Virus record (IMG/VR): IMGVR_UViG_3300021963_009201
Location: 1-64,000 of that record
Length of the DNA: 64,000 nucleotides
Strand: one strand, 5' to 3'
From: a virus
Position 1 is the stretch's first letter. Every line of letters starts with the position of its first letter. Below are positions 17,522 through 28,929 of the stretch, piece after piece. A program made the position numbers and the translations under genes. A model generated the notes under the pieces. It ran no database searches. It had not been told where the DNA came from and worked only from the letters and a program-made list of their open reading frames with translations.

Positions 17522-18042
17522 TGCAATTTAACTTAATCGATGACTATCAAAGCGAAAACATACCTGAACAAACGACTGCCCAGGTATCAAATGCTAATCT
17601 ATCGATCAATTTTGAGGATACGTTCATGGCAGGCCAGGGGATTCAAGTAGTCTTAGGTTCGACGCCAAGTTATGCTTTAGGGTTTACTCTAATGGATACG
17701 TATTCCAGTACTCCAACATCGCTTACTGGTTTTGTTCCGCATGTAGATTATGGCAAGATTAAATTGGGTCTTCTTGACGACTATCAATCGTTGTCAGTTA
17801 TAAGGGTAGAGCGCCAAAGCGTTGTGCTTAATCCAAATTTCATTCTTACATTAATAGATGAATATGGTTCAGCATTAACTTTTGGGGCTACGCCGCAAAG
17901 TGCTACTCCATCAACTTCTTTTATCGTTCATATAGTTGATGACTTTGGAGATACTCCAGATGAATGGGTACTAATAACTGAAGATGGTTTCATTATATCC
18001 CTTGAGCCAGAAGATGACGAATTTAGCATAACAGTGGAGTAG
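17521..18042 (+). CDS. Protein of six 26-27-residue repeats (LIDDY motif)
   Basis: 173 residues, almost wholly repetitive. The motif [LFI]-x-D-x-[YF] occurs at residues 5 (LIDDYQS), 31 (FEDTF), 57 (LMDTYSS), 84 (LLDDYQS), 111 (LIDEYGS) and 138 (IVDDFGD), spaced 26, 26, 27, 27, 27. Each unit looks like beta-strand, acidic-aromatic turn, Ser/Thr-Pro linker, strand. No known repeat family is recognised. It sits directly before the 1283-aa collagen fibre and after neck genes, so a collar or fibre-attachment stalk is a plausible role. The C-terminus is strongly acidic ([12 protein letters not shown]). Confidence 0.75.
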   Translation: MQFNLIDDYQSENIPEQTTAQVSNANLSINFEDTFMAGQGIQVVLGSTPSYALGFTLMDTYSSTPTSLTGFVPHVDYGKIKLGLLDDYQSLSVIRVERQSVVLNPNFILTLIDEYGSALTFGATPQSATPSTSFIVHIVDDFGDTPDEWVLITEDGFIISLEPEDDEFSITVE

Positions 18043-18047
18043 GTAAA

Positions 18048-21899
<3,852 letters not shown>

Positions 21900-21902
21900 T
21901 TA

Positions 21903-21911
21903 TGGTACTAT
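21903..21911 (+). promoter_or_regulatory. TACTAT motif after the collagen fibre gene
   Basis: TGGTACTAT: an extended -10-like element (TG, one base, TACTAT), ending 31 bases before the ATG at 21943. The gap is only 43 bases and has no terminator-like hairpin. Confidence 0.35.
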
Positions 21912-21942
21912 TATGTTTATCTAAAATTGTTCGGAGATATTA

Positions 21943-22272
21943 ATGGCAATTACGCAAAAAAGATTAGGTGGCCCATCACAGCTGACAGCTTCCAGTGCAA
22001 CATATTACACAGTACCATCGGCTACCACAACAATTGTAAAGCAGATTCTATTAACGAATACTACAGGATCATCAAAGACTGTAACCGTTAGGCTTTACAC
22101 TACGGGGACAGAAAATAATACGTTTGATGTTTTAAGTGAAATGCCACTTGCGGCAAATGAGACCGTAGCATTTAATTGTTCGATGGTTATGGCGGCAACT
22201 GAAACTATTAAGGCATTTTGTTCATCTGCAACTTCTGTGAATATTAGCATTTTTGGTATAGAGGAAACTTGA
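21943..22272 (+). CDS. Small beta-rich virion protein (paralogue of 3588)
   Basis: 109 residues, ribosome-binding site CGGAG. The pattern VKQILLTNTTGSSKTVTVRL...EMPLAANETVAFNCSMVMAATETIKAF...VNISIFGIEE aligns by eye along most of its length with the product at 3588. It is likely a small beta-sandwich component of the adhesion apparatus. It overlaps the next gene through ATGA, and both lie after a collagen fibre gene. Confidence 0.7.
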   Translation: MAITQKRLGGPSQLTASSATYYTVPSATTTIVKQILLTNTTGSSKTVTVRLYTTGTENNTFDVLSEMPLAANETVAFNCSMVMAATETIKAFCSSATSVNISIFGIEET

Positions 22273-24068
22273 TGACGGCTATTGTTAGGTACAACCCAGA
22301 GATACCACCACAGTTTAAAACCATTTCTGTTTCCGGACAGTCTGACGTCATTGCTGATTCGGTCGCTGACACACTTACCCTTTCCGGCATATCGAACGTA
22401 CAAATAATAACAAATGCCAGTACAGATACAATTTCATTTGGGGTCAATGAGGACCCATCTTTTCACGCCGTTACGGTTAATGGTGATGGGGATGATGTTA
22501 ATCTTCTGGCGCTTACTAACTCTCACTTTAATTCTCGAATCTCACTTGACAATACTGCAACAAATGGTCGTGAATATCGAATTCTTTCTACAGGAACTGG
22601 ATCATCTATTACCGCAGGATCACTAGCCATTTATGATGCTGATGCTTCCGCAGTAAGGCTGCGTATAGCTGATGATGGGACCGTTTATGTTGTAGGTACG
22701 CTAAATGCAAATGCTCTTGCTGTAACTTCTACATCGGTTGTAGCAAACTTAAATGCCGATCAGTTGGATGGTCAGCACGGTTCGCATTACTTGGACTGGA
22801 CAAACACAACCAACAAGCCTGATCCGACGATCACTCTCGATGGCGACCTCACTGGTTCTGTCACTCTTACCGACCTCGCGTCCGGCACGCTTACGGCCAC
22901 TATCGCAGCAAACTCAGTTACTCTCGGAAATGACACGACCGGTAACTACATTTCAACAATCGCCGGAACGGCAGATGAGATTGAGGTCACTGGTTCGGGT
23001 ACGGAAAGTGCAGCAGTAACACTAAGCCTGCCAGCAACAATCAATGCGAATACCACTGGTTCAGCAGCGACTTGGACAACTTCTAGAACGATCACTCTTG
23101 GTGGCGACCTTTCAGGTTCCGTATCAATCAACGGATCTGCTGATGCAACACTCACTGCAACTATTGCGGCCAACTCGGTTGCACTGGGAACCGACACAAC
23201 TGGCAACTATGTAGCAACCATTGCTGGCACTGCCGATCAGGTAAATGTAAGTGGTTCAGGTTCTGAAACGGCAGCGATCACGCTTTCGCTTCCGCAGAGC
23301 ATTGCCTCTACTTCTTCTCCCTCGTTTGCTGGGGTGACGCTTTCTGATGACCTTGCCGTCAATGGCGGGGACATCACTACGACCAGCACTGGCACTGCGA
23401 CTGTTTTCAACACGAATGCTACGACACTCAATATCGGTGGAGCAGCGACTGCCGTTGGTATTGGTGCTGCCACCGGAACCACGACAGTCAATAATACTCT
23501 TGTTGTCACGGGAAACTTGACGGTAAACGGAACTACGACAACAGTCAATACAACTACCGTTTCAGTAGACGACAAGAACATTGAACTCGGTGCCGTAGCA
23601 AGCCCGACAGACGTAACTGCCGACGGTGGCGGTATCACCCTCAAGGGCGCAACCGACAAAACCATCATCTGGGTAGATGCAACGGATTGTTGGACATTTA
23701 ATCAAGACGTTGATCTCGCCTCAGGCAAGGTCTACAAGATCAACGGAACTTCCGTTCTTTCCTCAACTACGCTCGGAAGCGGAGTCACCGGATCTTCACT
23801 TACGTCTGTGGGAACAATCGGCACCGGAACGTGGCAAGGCACATCAGTTGCCGGTGCCTACGGTGGCACTGGTGTCGCCAACACGGGCAAGACGATCACC
23901 ATCGGTGGCAACTTCTCCACCACAGGCGCTCACGCCCTAGACTTCACGCTCGCAGGTGCAACCTCAGTCGCTATGCCGACTTCAGGTACGATGATTTCCA
24001 CAACGAACCCGAACCTTATCGCTGATGACGATCAGTTGATTCTCGCATCACAAATCTTCGGAAGGTAA
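22272..24068 (+). CDS. Repeat-rich tail fibre protein
   Basis: 599 residues counted from an upstream TTG at 22269; the ATG at 22272 overlapping the previous TGA is the likelier start. The N-terminus (QFKTISVSGQSDVIADSVADTLTL) is followed by the fibre motif LNADQLDGQHGSHYLDWTN (about 157-175), two ~70-residue repeats (DGDLTGSVTLTD...VTLSLP and GGDLSGSVSING...ITLSLP), then VDDKNIELGAVASPTDVTADGGGITLKG and YGGTGVANTG blocks common in environmental phage fibres. It probably forms a trimeric beta-structured fibre. From about base 22,800 codon use becomes richer in C-ending codons than the 5' part of the same gene. Confidence 0.8.
   Translation: MTAIVRYNPEIPPQFKTISVSGQSDVIADSVADTLTLSGISNVQIITNASTDTISFGVNEDPSFHAVTVNGDGDDVNLLALTNSHFNSRISLDNTATNGREYRILSTGTGSSITAGSLAIYDADASAVRLRIADDGTVYVVGTLNANALAVTSTSVVANLNADQLDGQHGSHYLDWTNTTNKPDPTITLDGDLTGSVTLTDLASGTLTATIAANSVTLGNDTTGNYISTIAGTADEIEVTGSGTESAAVTLSLPATINANTTGSAATWTTSRTITLGGDLSGSVSINGSADATLTATIAANSVALGTDTTGNYVATIAGTADQVNVSGSGSETAAITLSLPQSIASTSSPSFAGVTLSDDLAVNGGDITTTSTGTATVFNTNATTLNIGGAATAVGIGAATGTTTVNNTLVVTGNLTVNGTTTTVNTTTVSVDDKNIELGAVASPTDVTADGGGITLKGATDKTIIWVDATDCWTFNQDVDLASGKVYKINGTSVLSSTTLGSGVTGSSLTSVGTIGTGTWQGTSVAGAYGGTGVANTGKTITIGGNFSTTGAHALDFTLAGATSVAMPTSGTMISTTNPNLIADDDQLILASQIFGR
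22827..23039 (+). repeat. Internal protein-coding repeat in the fibre gene, unit 1
   Basis: Encodes ITLDGDLTGSV...LTATIAANSVTLGNDTTGNY...AVTLSLP. It pairs with unit 2 at 23088-23300 at an offset of 261 bases (87 codons). Confidence 0.7.
23088..23300 (+). repeat. Internal protein-coding repeat in the fibre gene, unit 2
   Basis: Encodes ITLGGDLSGSV...LTATIAANSVALGTDTTGNY...AITLSLP. It is clearly homologous to unit 1 but diverged at the DNA level. Confidence 0.7.
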
Positions 24069-24075
24069 TAATGAC

Positions 24076-24104
24076 TTGCAATACAAAACTTATGATGTTA
24101 CTAT
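24076..24104 (+). promoter_or_regulatory. Putative promoter before the 122-aa gene
   Basis: TTGCAA (24076-24081), a 17-base spacer and an extended -10 TGTTACTAT (TACTAT at 24099-24104), ending 22 bases before the ATG at 24127. It is the only TACTAT copy with a good -35-like box; the same TTGCAA occurs before 1934. Confidence 0.45.
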
Positions 24105-24126
24105 TTAATCATAAGGAGATGAGTTA

Positions 24127-24495
24127 ATGGCTACGTACGCTAAAACAATCCTAAGCGGCTCTATTGACGGTAAGGGTATAGATGTTACCGGCACTGCCAC
24201 TGCTACCGCTGTGACTATCCATACAGGATCGACAACTGCTGCAACTCTTCATGAGATTTGGCTTTACGCTGTAAACACGGACAGTGCTGGTGCTGCTATA
24301 AAACTCACCATTGAGTGGGGAGCAGCGAACTCCGCTAAAGACACTATTGAACTTACAGTTCAACCGGAATCTGGTCTTGTCCTTGTGGTCCCCGGCCTTC
24401 TGATCAAGGGCAACGCAACTCCGCTTGTCGTAGAGGCCTTTGCTGGCACTGCCAGTAAAATCTCAATCCACGGTTACGTCAACTCTATTGCCTGA
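24127..24495 (+). CDS. Small beta-rich virion protein
   Basis: 122 residues, strong ribosome-binding site AAGGAGATG. The sequence is Thr/Ala/Gly-rich with alternating strands (TATAVTIHTGSTTAATLHEIWLY, IELTVQPESGLVLVVPG, SKISIHGYVNSIA). It shares outline and size with the small proteins at 3588 and 21943 but the similarity is much weaker. It lies between a fibre and three collar proteins; fibre tip or decoration role inferred. Confidence 0.6.
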   Translation: MATYAKTILSGSIDGKGIDVTGTATATAVTIHTGSTTAATLHEIWLYAVNTDSAGAAIKLTIEWGAANSAKDTIELTVQPESGLVLVVPGLLIKGNATPLVVEAFAGTASKISIHGYVNSIA

Positions 24496-24497
24496 TC

Positions 24498-25034
24498 ATG
24501 AGAGAAGTTAGCCAGTACGTTTCCGAACCCACACTGCAAGTGCCTGTCGGCATGATTGTTATGTATGGGTCAGTAACCACCATCCCTAGAGGTTGGTTGT
24601 TATGTGATGGAACGGGTTACGCAATCGCTACCTATCCCGCACTTTTTGCTGCGATCGGAAACACCTACGGCTCTTCGGGTGGTTTTCAAGTTCCAAACCT
24701 CACGGGTCGCATTCCCGTTGGGGCGGGTGGAACGGCAACTGGAGCCTTAGGGTCAGAACTTGGTCTTGGACGGGCAGTCGGTTCGACTGGAGGAGTCGCT
24801 ACGGTGACTCTGACTGCGGCTCAATCTGGAATGCCCGCACACACTCACACCTACGACGACAAATATCGGACCACGGGGGCCTTAGTGAGTTCGGGAGGTA
24901 CAGCCATCAACTCAAACTCTCAGACGGAAGTAACGAGATCGACAACCGGCAATCCGACTGATGCCACCGCAGTATCAAGCCATGACAACCTTATGCCCTA
25001 TTTGACTGTTGCTTTCATCATTAAGGCGACATGA
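24498..25034 (+). CDS. Phage tail-collar domain protein 1
   Basis: 178 residues. The tail-collar signature is clear: VPVGMIVMYG, IPRGWLLCDGTGYAIATYPALFAAIGNTYGSSGGFQVPNLTGRIPVG (about 33-78), then the metal-binding-like HTHTYDDK and the closing HDNLMPYLTVAFIIK. This is the collar/receptor-binding tip fold of short tail fibres and microcystin-dependent-protein relatives. It is first of three tandem paralogues joined by ATGA overlaps. No ribosome-binding site is visible. Confidence 0.85.
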   Translation: MREVSQYVSEPTLQVPVGMIVMYGSVTTIPRGWLLCDGTGYAIATYPALFAAIGNTYGSSGGFQVPNLTGRIPVGAGGTATGALGSELGLGRAVGSTGGVATVTLTAAQSGMPAHTHTYDDKYRTTGALVSSGGTAINSNSQTEVTRSTTGNPTDATAVSSHDNLMPYLTVAFIIKAT

Positions 25035-25528
25035 TGGACGAATACGTTTCTAATCCCGTTTCTCTTGATCGTTTTCTATTTCCAGTTGGAACTATTTTGA
25101 ACTGGACGACAACAACAGTCCCAAAGGGATGGCTTCTTTGTGACGGCACTGGATATGCAATAGCGACGTATCCCGAACTTTATGCAGCCATTTCAACCAA
25201 CTTTGGTTCTTCTGGTGGATTTCAAGTACCAAACTTCTCATCAAAAGTTCCATATGGTGGCACTGGAAGCATTGGTACAAGTGCAGGTGTGGCCACTGTT
25301 ACTCTTACGGGCGCTCAAACAGGGCTTAAGGGTCATACGCACAACACCTTTGACTTCAGTACTACAGGCTTCAATAATGCAAATACGGGAAGTAGTGCAT
25401 CCGCCGCTTACAACACCGTTGACGCTGGCGGGCCAACCAGTACCGTTTCTGCGGCGACTGCTGCTTCTTCTCACGACAATCTTCAACCGTACCGATCGTT
25501 AAGTTTTATTATTAAGGCTTTCGGATGA
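25031..25528 (+). CDS. Phage tail-collar domain protein 2
   Basis: 165 residues; ATG at 25031 or 25034. It has the same signature (PVGTILNW, VPKGWLLCDGTGYAIATYPELYAAIS, GSSGGFQVPNFSSKVPYGG, GHTHNTFDF, HDNLQPYRSLSFIIKAFG). It is shorter than paralogue 1 in the variable middle, where receptor-specific loops would be expected. Overlaps both neighbours by ATGA. Confidence 0.85.
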   Translation: MMDEYVSNPVSLDRFLFPVGTILNWTTTTVPKGWLLCDGTGYAIATYPELYAAISTNFGSSGGFQVPNFSSKVPYGGTGSIGTSAGVATVTLTGAQTGLKGHTHNTFDFSTTGFNNANTGSSASAAYNTVDAGGPTSTVSAATAASSHDNLQPYRSLSFIIKAFG

Positions 25529-26046
25529 ACAGAAACCAAGCATCACGGCCCGTGTCCCAGCAAACCCGAAAGATACCCGCCGGACTTGTGGCTATTTGGC
25601 CGTCAGCGACCATTCCCGTGGGTTGGTTACTGTGCGATGGAACTGGATACGCAACTGCGACTTACCCAGCACTTTTTGCTGCGATCTCAACTACTTACGG
25701 TTCAAGTGGCGGTTTTCAAGTCCCAGACATGAGGACTTTTGTTCCTTATTACACCGGAGTGTTAAATGCCACCGCTGGTGTCAGTACCGTAACCTTGACG
25801 GCTGCCCAATCTGGACTAGTTTCTCACTCTCACACTTATGTTGATTTTTGGCCAAACACTCAATACACAAATGTCACAGATGATGCCGCAGGTGTTTCTG
25901 GAATCAGAACTGAAGGAACTACCATTGGGGAAACATCGTCTCACCTCATAATCAGTGGTACTACCTACGCCTCTGGCATTGGGGCCTCTGGAGCGCATAC
26001 AAATCTTCAGCCATACCTTCTAATCAACTTCATCATCAAAACCTGA
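25525..26046 (+). CDS. Phage tail-collar domain protein 3
   Basis: 173 residues. It keeps PAGLVAIWPSATIPVGWLLCDGTGYATATYPALFAAIS, GSSGGFQVPDMRTFVPY, SHSHTYVDF and HTNLQPYLLINFIIKT. The middle and C-terminal loops differ from both neighbours, which suggests diversification of binding specificity after tandem duplication. It may form heteromeric short fibre tips with the two paralogues. Confidence 0.85.
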   Translation: MNRNQASRPVSQQTRKIPAGLVAIWPSATIPVGWLLCDGTGYATATYPALFAAISTTYGSSGGFQVPDMRTFVPYYTGVLNATAGVSTVTLTAAQSGLVSHSHTYVDFWPNTQYTNVTDDAAGVSGIRTEGTTIGETSSHLIISGTTYASGIGASGAHTNLQPYLLINFIIKT

Positions 26047-26055
26047 GGTAAAAAA

Positions 26056-26394
26056 ATGGATGACATACAACTACCAGATTCGCGACCACCAGAAATCTTT
26101 GGATTCAAACCAAACCAAATATTTGACAAGGATATTGGGGCGCAATCGTGTGGTTTTGAAAGCGAACTAGACTTACTTGAAAACGGTGATGACCGAGACA
26201 GAGTTCGCCTTGAACTTCACGCCGAGTCTTGGCAAAAGAACAATGACCAAATCACATCGTGGCTTGAGAATCACGTCAAAACCGCCGAAGCAGTAATCGC
26301 CCTAAATGATCAACTCAAGTCTCTTGAAGAACGATTCAGCGAACAATCAGCACGCTTGAGAGCATTAGAGGCCCAACTTGGGACTCAGGCGTAA
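26056..26394 (+). CDS. Coiled-coil protein of the collar-fibre cluster
   Basis: 112 residues, ribosome-binding site GAGGT. The N-terminal half is Pro/Asp-rich (PDSRPPEIFGFKPNQIFD). The C-terminal half, WLENHVKTAEAVIALNDQLKSLEERFSEQSARLRALEAQL (about 70-109), has clear heptads and should oligomerise. It probably trimerises or tethers the collar proteins. The stop overlaps the next ATG. Confidence 0.7.
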   Translation: MDDIQLPDSRPPEIFGFKPNQIFDKDIGAQSCGFESELDLLENGDDRDRVRLELHAESWQKNNDQITSWLENHVKTAEAVIALNDQLKSLEERFSEQSARLRALEAQLGTQA

Positions 26395-26549
26395 TGAACG
26401 ATTCTGCTGAGATGGTTCTAGTGGAATTTCCACGAGAACTTGTTGAGCGAATTGCATACCGCATGGAAGCAATTGATGATGATTTAGATTGGCACGCTAT
26501 CTATACCGCCTGTTTGGGGTCTTTAAGCAAGGAAAATAATGGACGTTAA
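26394..26549 (+). CDS. Small hypothetical protein, 51 aa
   Basis: A short gene overlapping the previous stop (TAATG) and overlapping the next start by 11 bases. The product (MNDSAEMVLVEFPRELVERI...DWHAIYTACLG) is mostly helical. No family recognised; coupling on both sides supports it being real. Confidence 0.55.
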   Translation: MNDSAEMVLVEFPRELVERIAYRMEAIDDDLDWHAIYTACLGSLSKENNGR

Positions 26550-26673
26550 TGTAGATTTAAATGAAGTAATAGATGAATTATTAGAAAAAAATAAAGCTCT
26601 CATATTAGAGAATATAGTCCTCAGAAAAGCTCTAGAAAAGAAAAATAATGAGGATAATTCCGAATTAGAGTGA
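26539..26673 (+). CDS. Small coiled-coil protein, 44 aa
   Basis: ATG 26539, stop TGA 26671-26673, with AAGGAAA upstream inside the preceding gene. Heptad-like leucine/isoleucine spacing (DLNEVIDELLEKNKALILEN, IVLRKALEKK) predicts a short parallel coiled coil. It is the last gene of the adhesin block. Confidence 0.5.
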   Translation: MDVNVDLNEVIDELLEKNKALILENIVLRKALEKKNNEDNSELE

Positions 26674-26791
26674 GTTTTTAAAGCCTATATAAAATGATTT
26701 CGCCCAAAACTAAAGTTGTTTTGTAGGGAGGTTACTAATAGGATAGGTTTAATTCCTTTCTCTATCAAATCCGTACACGGAGGTATTATTA
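26674..26791 (+). promoter_or_regulatory. 118-base gap before the tail sheath gene
   Basis: It contains TATATAAAAT (26686-26695), a weak hairpin CAAAAC/GTTTTG (26705-26723), a Shine-Dalgarno-like AGGGAGG at 26725-26731 with no start behind it, TTACTAATAGG (26732-26742) resembling the TACTAT motif, and the real ribosome-binding site CGGAGG (26778-26783) 8 bases before the GTG at 26792. A promoter for the sheath unit is likely somewhere here, but I cannot place it firmly. Confidence 0.35.
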
Positions 26792-28126
26792 GTGGCACTC
26801 CCCGGCGTTAATCTAGTTATCAAGGACCAGTTCCTTGGTGTATCTAGGACAGATATTCCAATCGGTCCTCGCGTAGCTATTATCGGTCGCAGAAAAGCGG
26901 CAGGTGAGTTAGCTACACCTAATACTGCAGGCACAAGCGCATTCTCAAACCCTGCATACCCATCTACCGTCAACCTTTCGGCAAATGTTGCCGACCTTGA
27001 CCCAGTTAGTCCAACCACGGAGCAGGAAGTTATCAACTACTTCGGTATTGGTTCGGACCTTCACCGTGGTTACATCGAGGCGCAGCGCGGCGGTGCATCT
27101 TTTATTACTTGCATTGCACTTCCTTCCGACACTGTTTACAACAATAATAGCGGAACAATCACAAGTGCATCCTACACTGCCTTAGGTGGAACAGACCTCT
27201 TTGCAGATGCGTTTTCTGCAGCAGAGGTTGCCCGTGCTGACATCATAGTTCCTTGGGGTCGCGGTTCTGGTCCAAATGATTTTCAGGATCCAGCAACACC
27301 TGGCGATGATGATCTTCATTACGGTTTCTTCGCAGATAACTCTGCAACTGTTGCTAATAGTTGGGCCTACAAGGTTGCTACACAATGTGCACGTATTACC
27401 GCTGATTCGCACCCATGTTTTGCAGTACTTGGCGTAAAGCCATATATCGGCATTTCAACCGTTGATGGCGGCATGACTCCTGCACAGGTGGTTACACACC
27501 TTACCCTTCCAAACTTGGCTGACAGGAATGGTACCGAATCTGCAATTCTTCTTGGACACTATGTTACTGTAGTGGCTACAGAAATTGAACCACTCAGGTA
27601 CAACCAATATGTGAACTTTGGTTTTGCAAACGGAGCTGCAAGCTATGCTGGTGCAGTTACCAAGCTCGACTCATGGTCAGCACCAACTGCAAAAACTATC
27701 TTCAATGTACAGCGCGTACGTTATAACCCAACTCGGACAAGCCAAACGAACCTAGTTGACCTTGGCGTAGTCCCTGTTGCGATTAACTTCAATCGTGTTC
27801 CTAACTGGATTGACGGCCAAACGTTTGCCAAGGATGGCTCAGACTACCGTAGGCTTACCACGCTTCGCATCGTTTATGATGCAGTTCTCCTGATCCGTCA
27901 AATCTCCCAAAAGTTTATCGGCGAAAGCGCAAGCACAGCAACTCGCAATGCCCTTGAAACGGCAGTAACATCTGGCCTTCGTGGCATGCAGCAGATGGGC
28001 GCACTACTTGCTAGCGATTTCACGGTAACATATATCGGACTAGAGAATAGGGCTATTATTGACCTTGTTCTTCAGCCGGCATTCGAACTTCGTAATATTG
28101 AAGTTCGCGTATCTGTACAACTATAG
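26792..28126 (+). CDS. Tail sheath protein (second sheath-like paralogue)
   Basis: 444 residues, GTG start with CGGAGG. The sheath pattern includes IGPRVAIIGRRKAAGE, QEVINYFGIGSDLHRGYIEAQRGGASFITCIALP, a mid Rossmann-like core (ARADIIVPWGRGS, CFAVLGVKP) and the C-terminal domain LTTLRIVYDAVLLIRQISQKFIG...FTVTYIGLENRAIIDLVLQPAFELRNIEV. It polymerises around the tube and contracts on infection. Host-like codon choice (CGT/CGC, TTC, AAG) and its location immediately before the tube gene mark it as the abundant sheath. The paralogue at 15145 is larger and less codon-optimised. Confidence 0.85.
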   Translation: MALPGVNLVIKDQFLGVSRTDIPIGPRVAIIGRRKAAGELATPNTAGTSAFSNPAYPSTVNLSANVADLDPVSPTTEQEVINYFGIGSDLHRGYIEAQRGGASFITCIALPSDTVYNNNSGTITSASYTALGGTDLFADAFSAAEVARADIIVPWGRGSGPNDFQDPATPGDDDLHYGFFADNSATVANSWAYKVATQCARITADSHPCFAVLGVKPYIGISTVDGGMTPAQVVTHLTLPNLADRNGTESAILLGHYVTVVATEIEPLRYNQYVNFGFANGAASYAGAVTKLDSWSAPTAKTIFNVQRVRYNPTRTSQTNLVDLGVVPVAINFNRVPNWIDGQTFAKDGSDYRRLTTLRIVYDAVLLIRQISQKFIGESASTATRNALETAVTSGLRGMQQMGALLASDFTVTYIGLENRAIIDLVLQPAFELRNIEVRVSVQL

Positions 28127-28179
28127 TTACTTTTAACCTTAAGATGCGAGCCTAAAAGTTCGCGGCAAGGAGAATCATA

Positions 28180-28854
28180 ATGCCAGCATCACAAACAAGT
28201 GGGACTAACCAAATTGGTCGTTTCACAGATACTTACACAACATTCTCTGGCGCAGATATAGTATGCTGCTTCGATTCCGTACCTATCGGTACGCTTTCTG
28301 GCATCACCTATTCGGTAACCAGAGAAAAGGCACCAATTTACACAATGGGATCCCCAAACCCTCGTTCATTCTCTCGTGGAAAACGCGGTATTGCAGGATC
28401 TCTTATTTTCACGGTTTTTGATCGTCCATCACTTTACAACCTTCTTCTTAAGAATGTTGATAACGACTCCATGAAATACTTTACTCGTTCATCGAACGTA
28501 CTTCCTGGTTTCGACAGTAATGGCAACATCACTCACCGAGGAATTACCCCACCAGACTATCAGACCCGAGACATTCGGTCGGCATTCCCTTACTATGCAG
28601 ACCAGATTCCTCCATTTGATGTTACCGTAACATTCGCCAACGAATACGGGCAAGCTGCCGTTCGTAGCATCTACGGTGTTGAACTTCTAAATGAAGGATC
28701 AGGTGCTTCTATGGATGACATAGTCATCGAGGAGACCATGACGTATGTCGCTCGCGACGTTGGTCCAATGTATGCGACTGGGCAGCCTCGCGATGGTGTC
28801 CTTGACTTTGCAGGTGTCGATTCCTCTATCAATACCAATATCATCGTTCCTTAA
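28180..28854 (+). CDS. Major tail tube protein
   Basis: 224 residues, ribosome-binding site AAGGAG. A compact beta protein with ADIVCCFDSVPIGTLSGITYSVTREKAPIYTMGSPNPRSFSRGKRGIAGSLIFTVFD (about 28-85) and IPPFDVTVTFANEYGQAAVRSIYGVELLNEGSGASMDD near the C-terminus, the pattern of tube proteins in SPO1-like and other myophages. It forms the inner tube delivering DNA. Codons are optimised as in the sheath. Followed by a strong hairpin and two larger tube-fold paralogues. Confidence 0.82.
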   Translation: MPASQTSGTNQIGRFTDTYTTFSGADIVCCFDSVPIGTLSGITYSVTREKAPIYTMGSPNPRSFSRGKRGIAGSLIFTVFDRPSLYNLLLKNVDNDSMKYFTRSSNVLPGFDSNGNITHRGITPPDYQTRDIRSAFPYYADQIPPFDVTVTFANEYGQAAVRSIYGVELLNEGSGASMDDIVIEETMTYVARDVGPMYATGQPRDGVLDFAGVDSSINTNIIVP

Positions 28855-28877
28855 TTTATATTAAGTTTCAGATTATG

Positions 28878-28912
28878 AAAAAGGGAGTACTATATAAAGT
28901 GCTCCCTTTTTT
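28878..28912 (+). terminator. Intrinsic terminator after the tail tube gene
   Basis: AAAAAGGGAGTACT (28878-28891) pairs with AGTGCTCCCTTTTT (28898-28911) with one G-T wobble and loop ATATAA, ending in a T-run. The A-tract/T-tract stem could act in both directions. It should limit readthrough from the abundant tube mRNA. Confidence 0.72.
28886..28896 (+). promoter_or_regulatory. TACTATATA motif inside the terminator loop
   Basis: AGTACTATATA spans the 3' side of the left stem and the loop. TACTAT (28888-28893) ends 36 bases before the ATG at 28930. If the motif is a promoter element, terminator and promoter are interleaved here. Confidence 0.25.
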
Positions 28913-28929
28913 ATGTTTATGGAGATACT

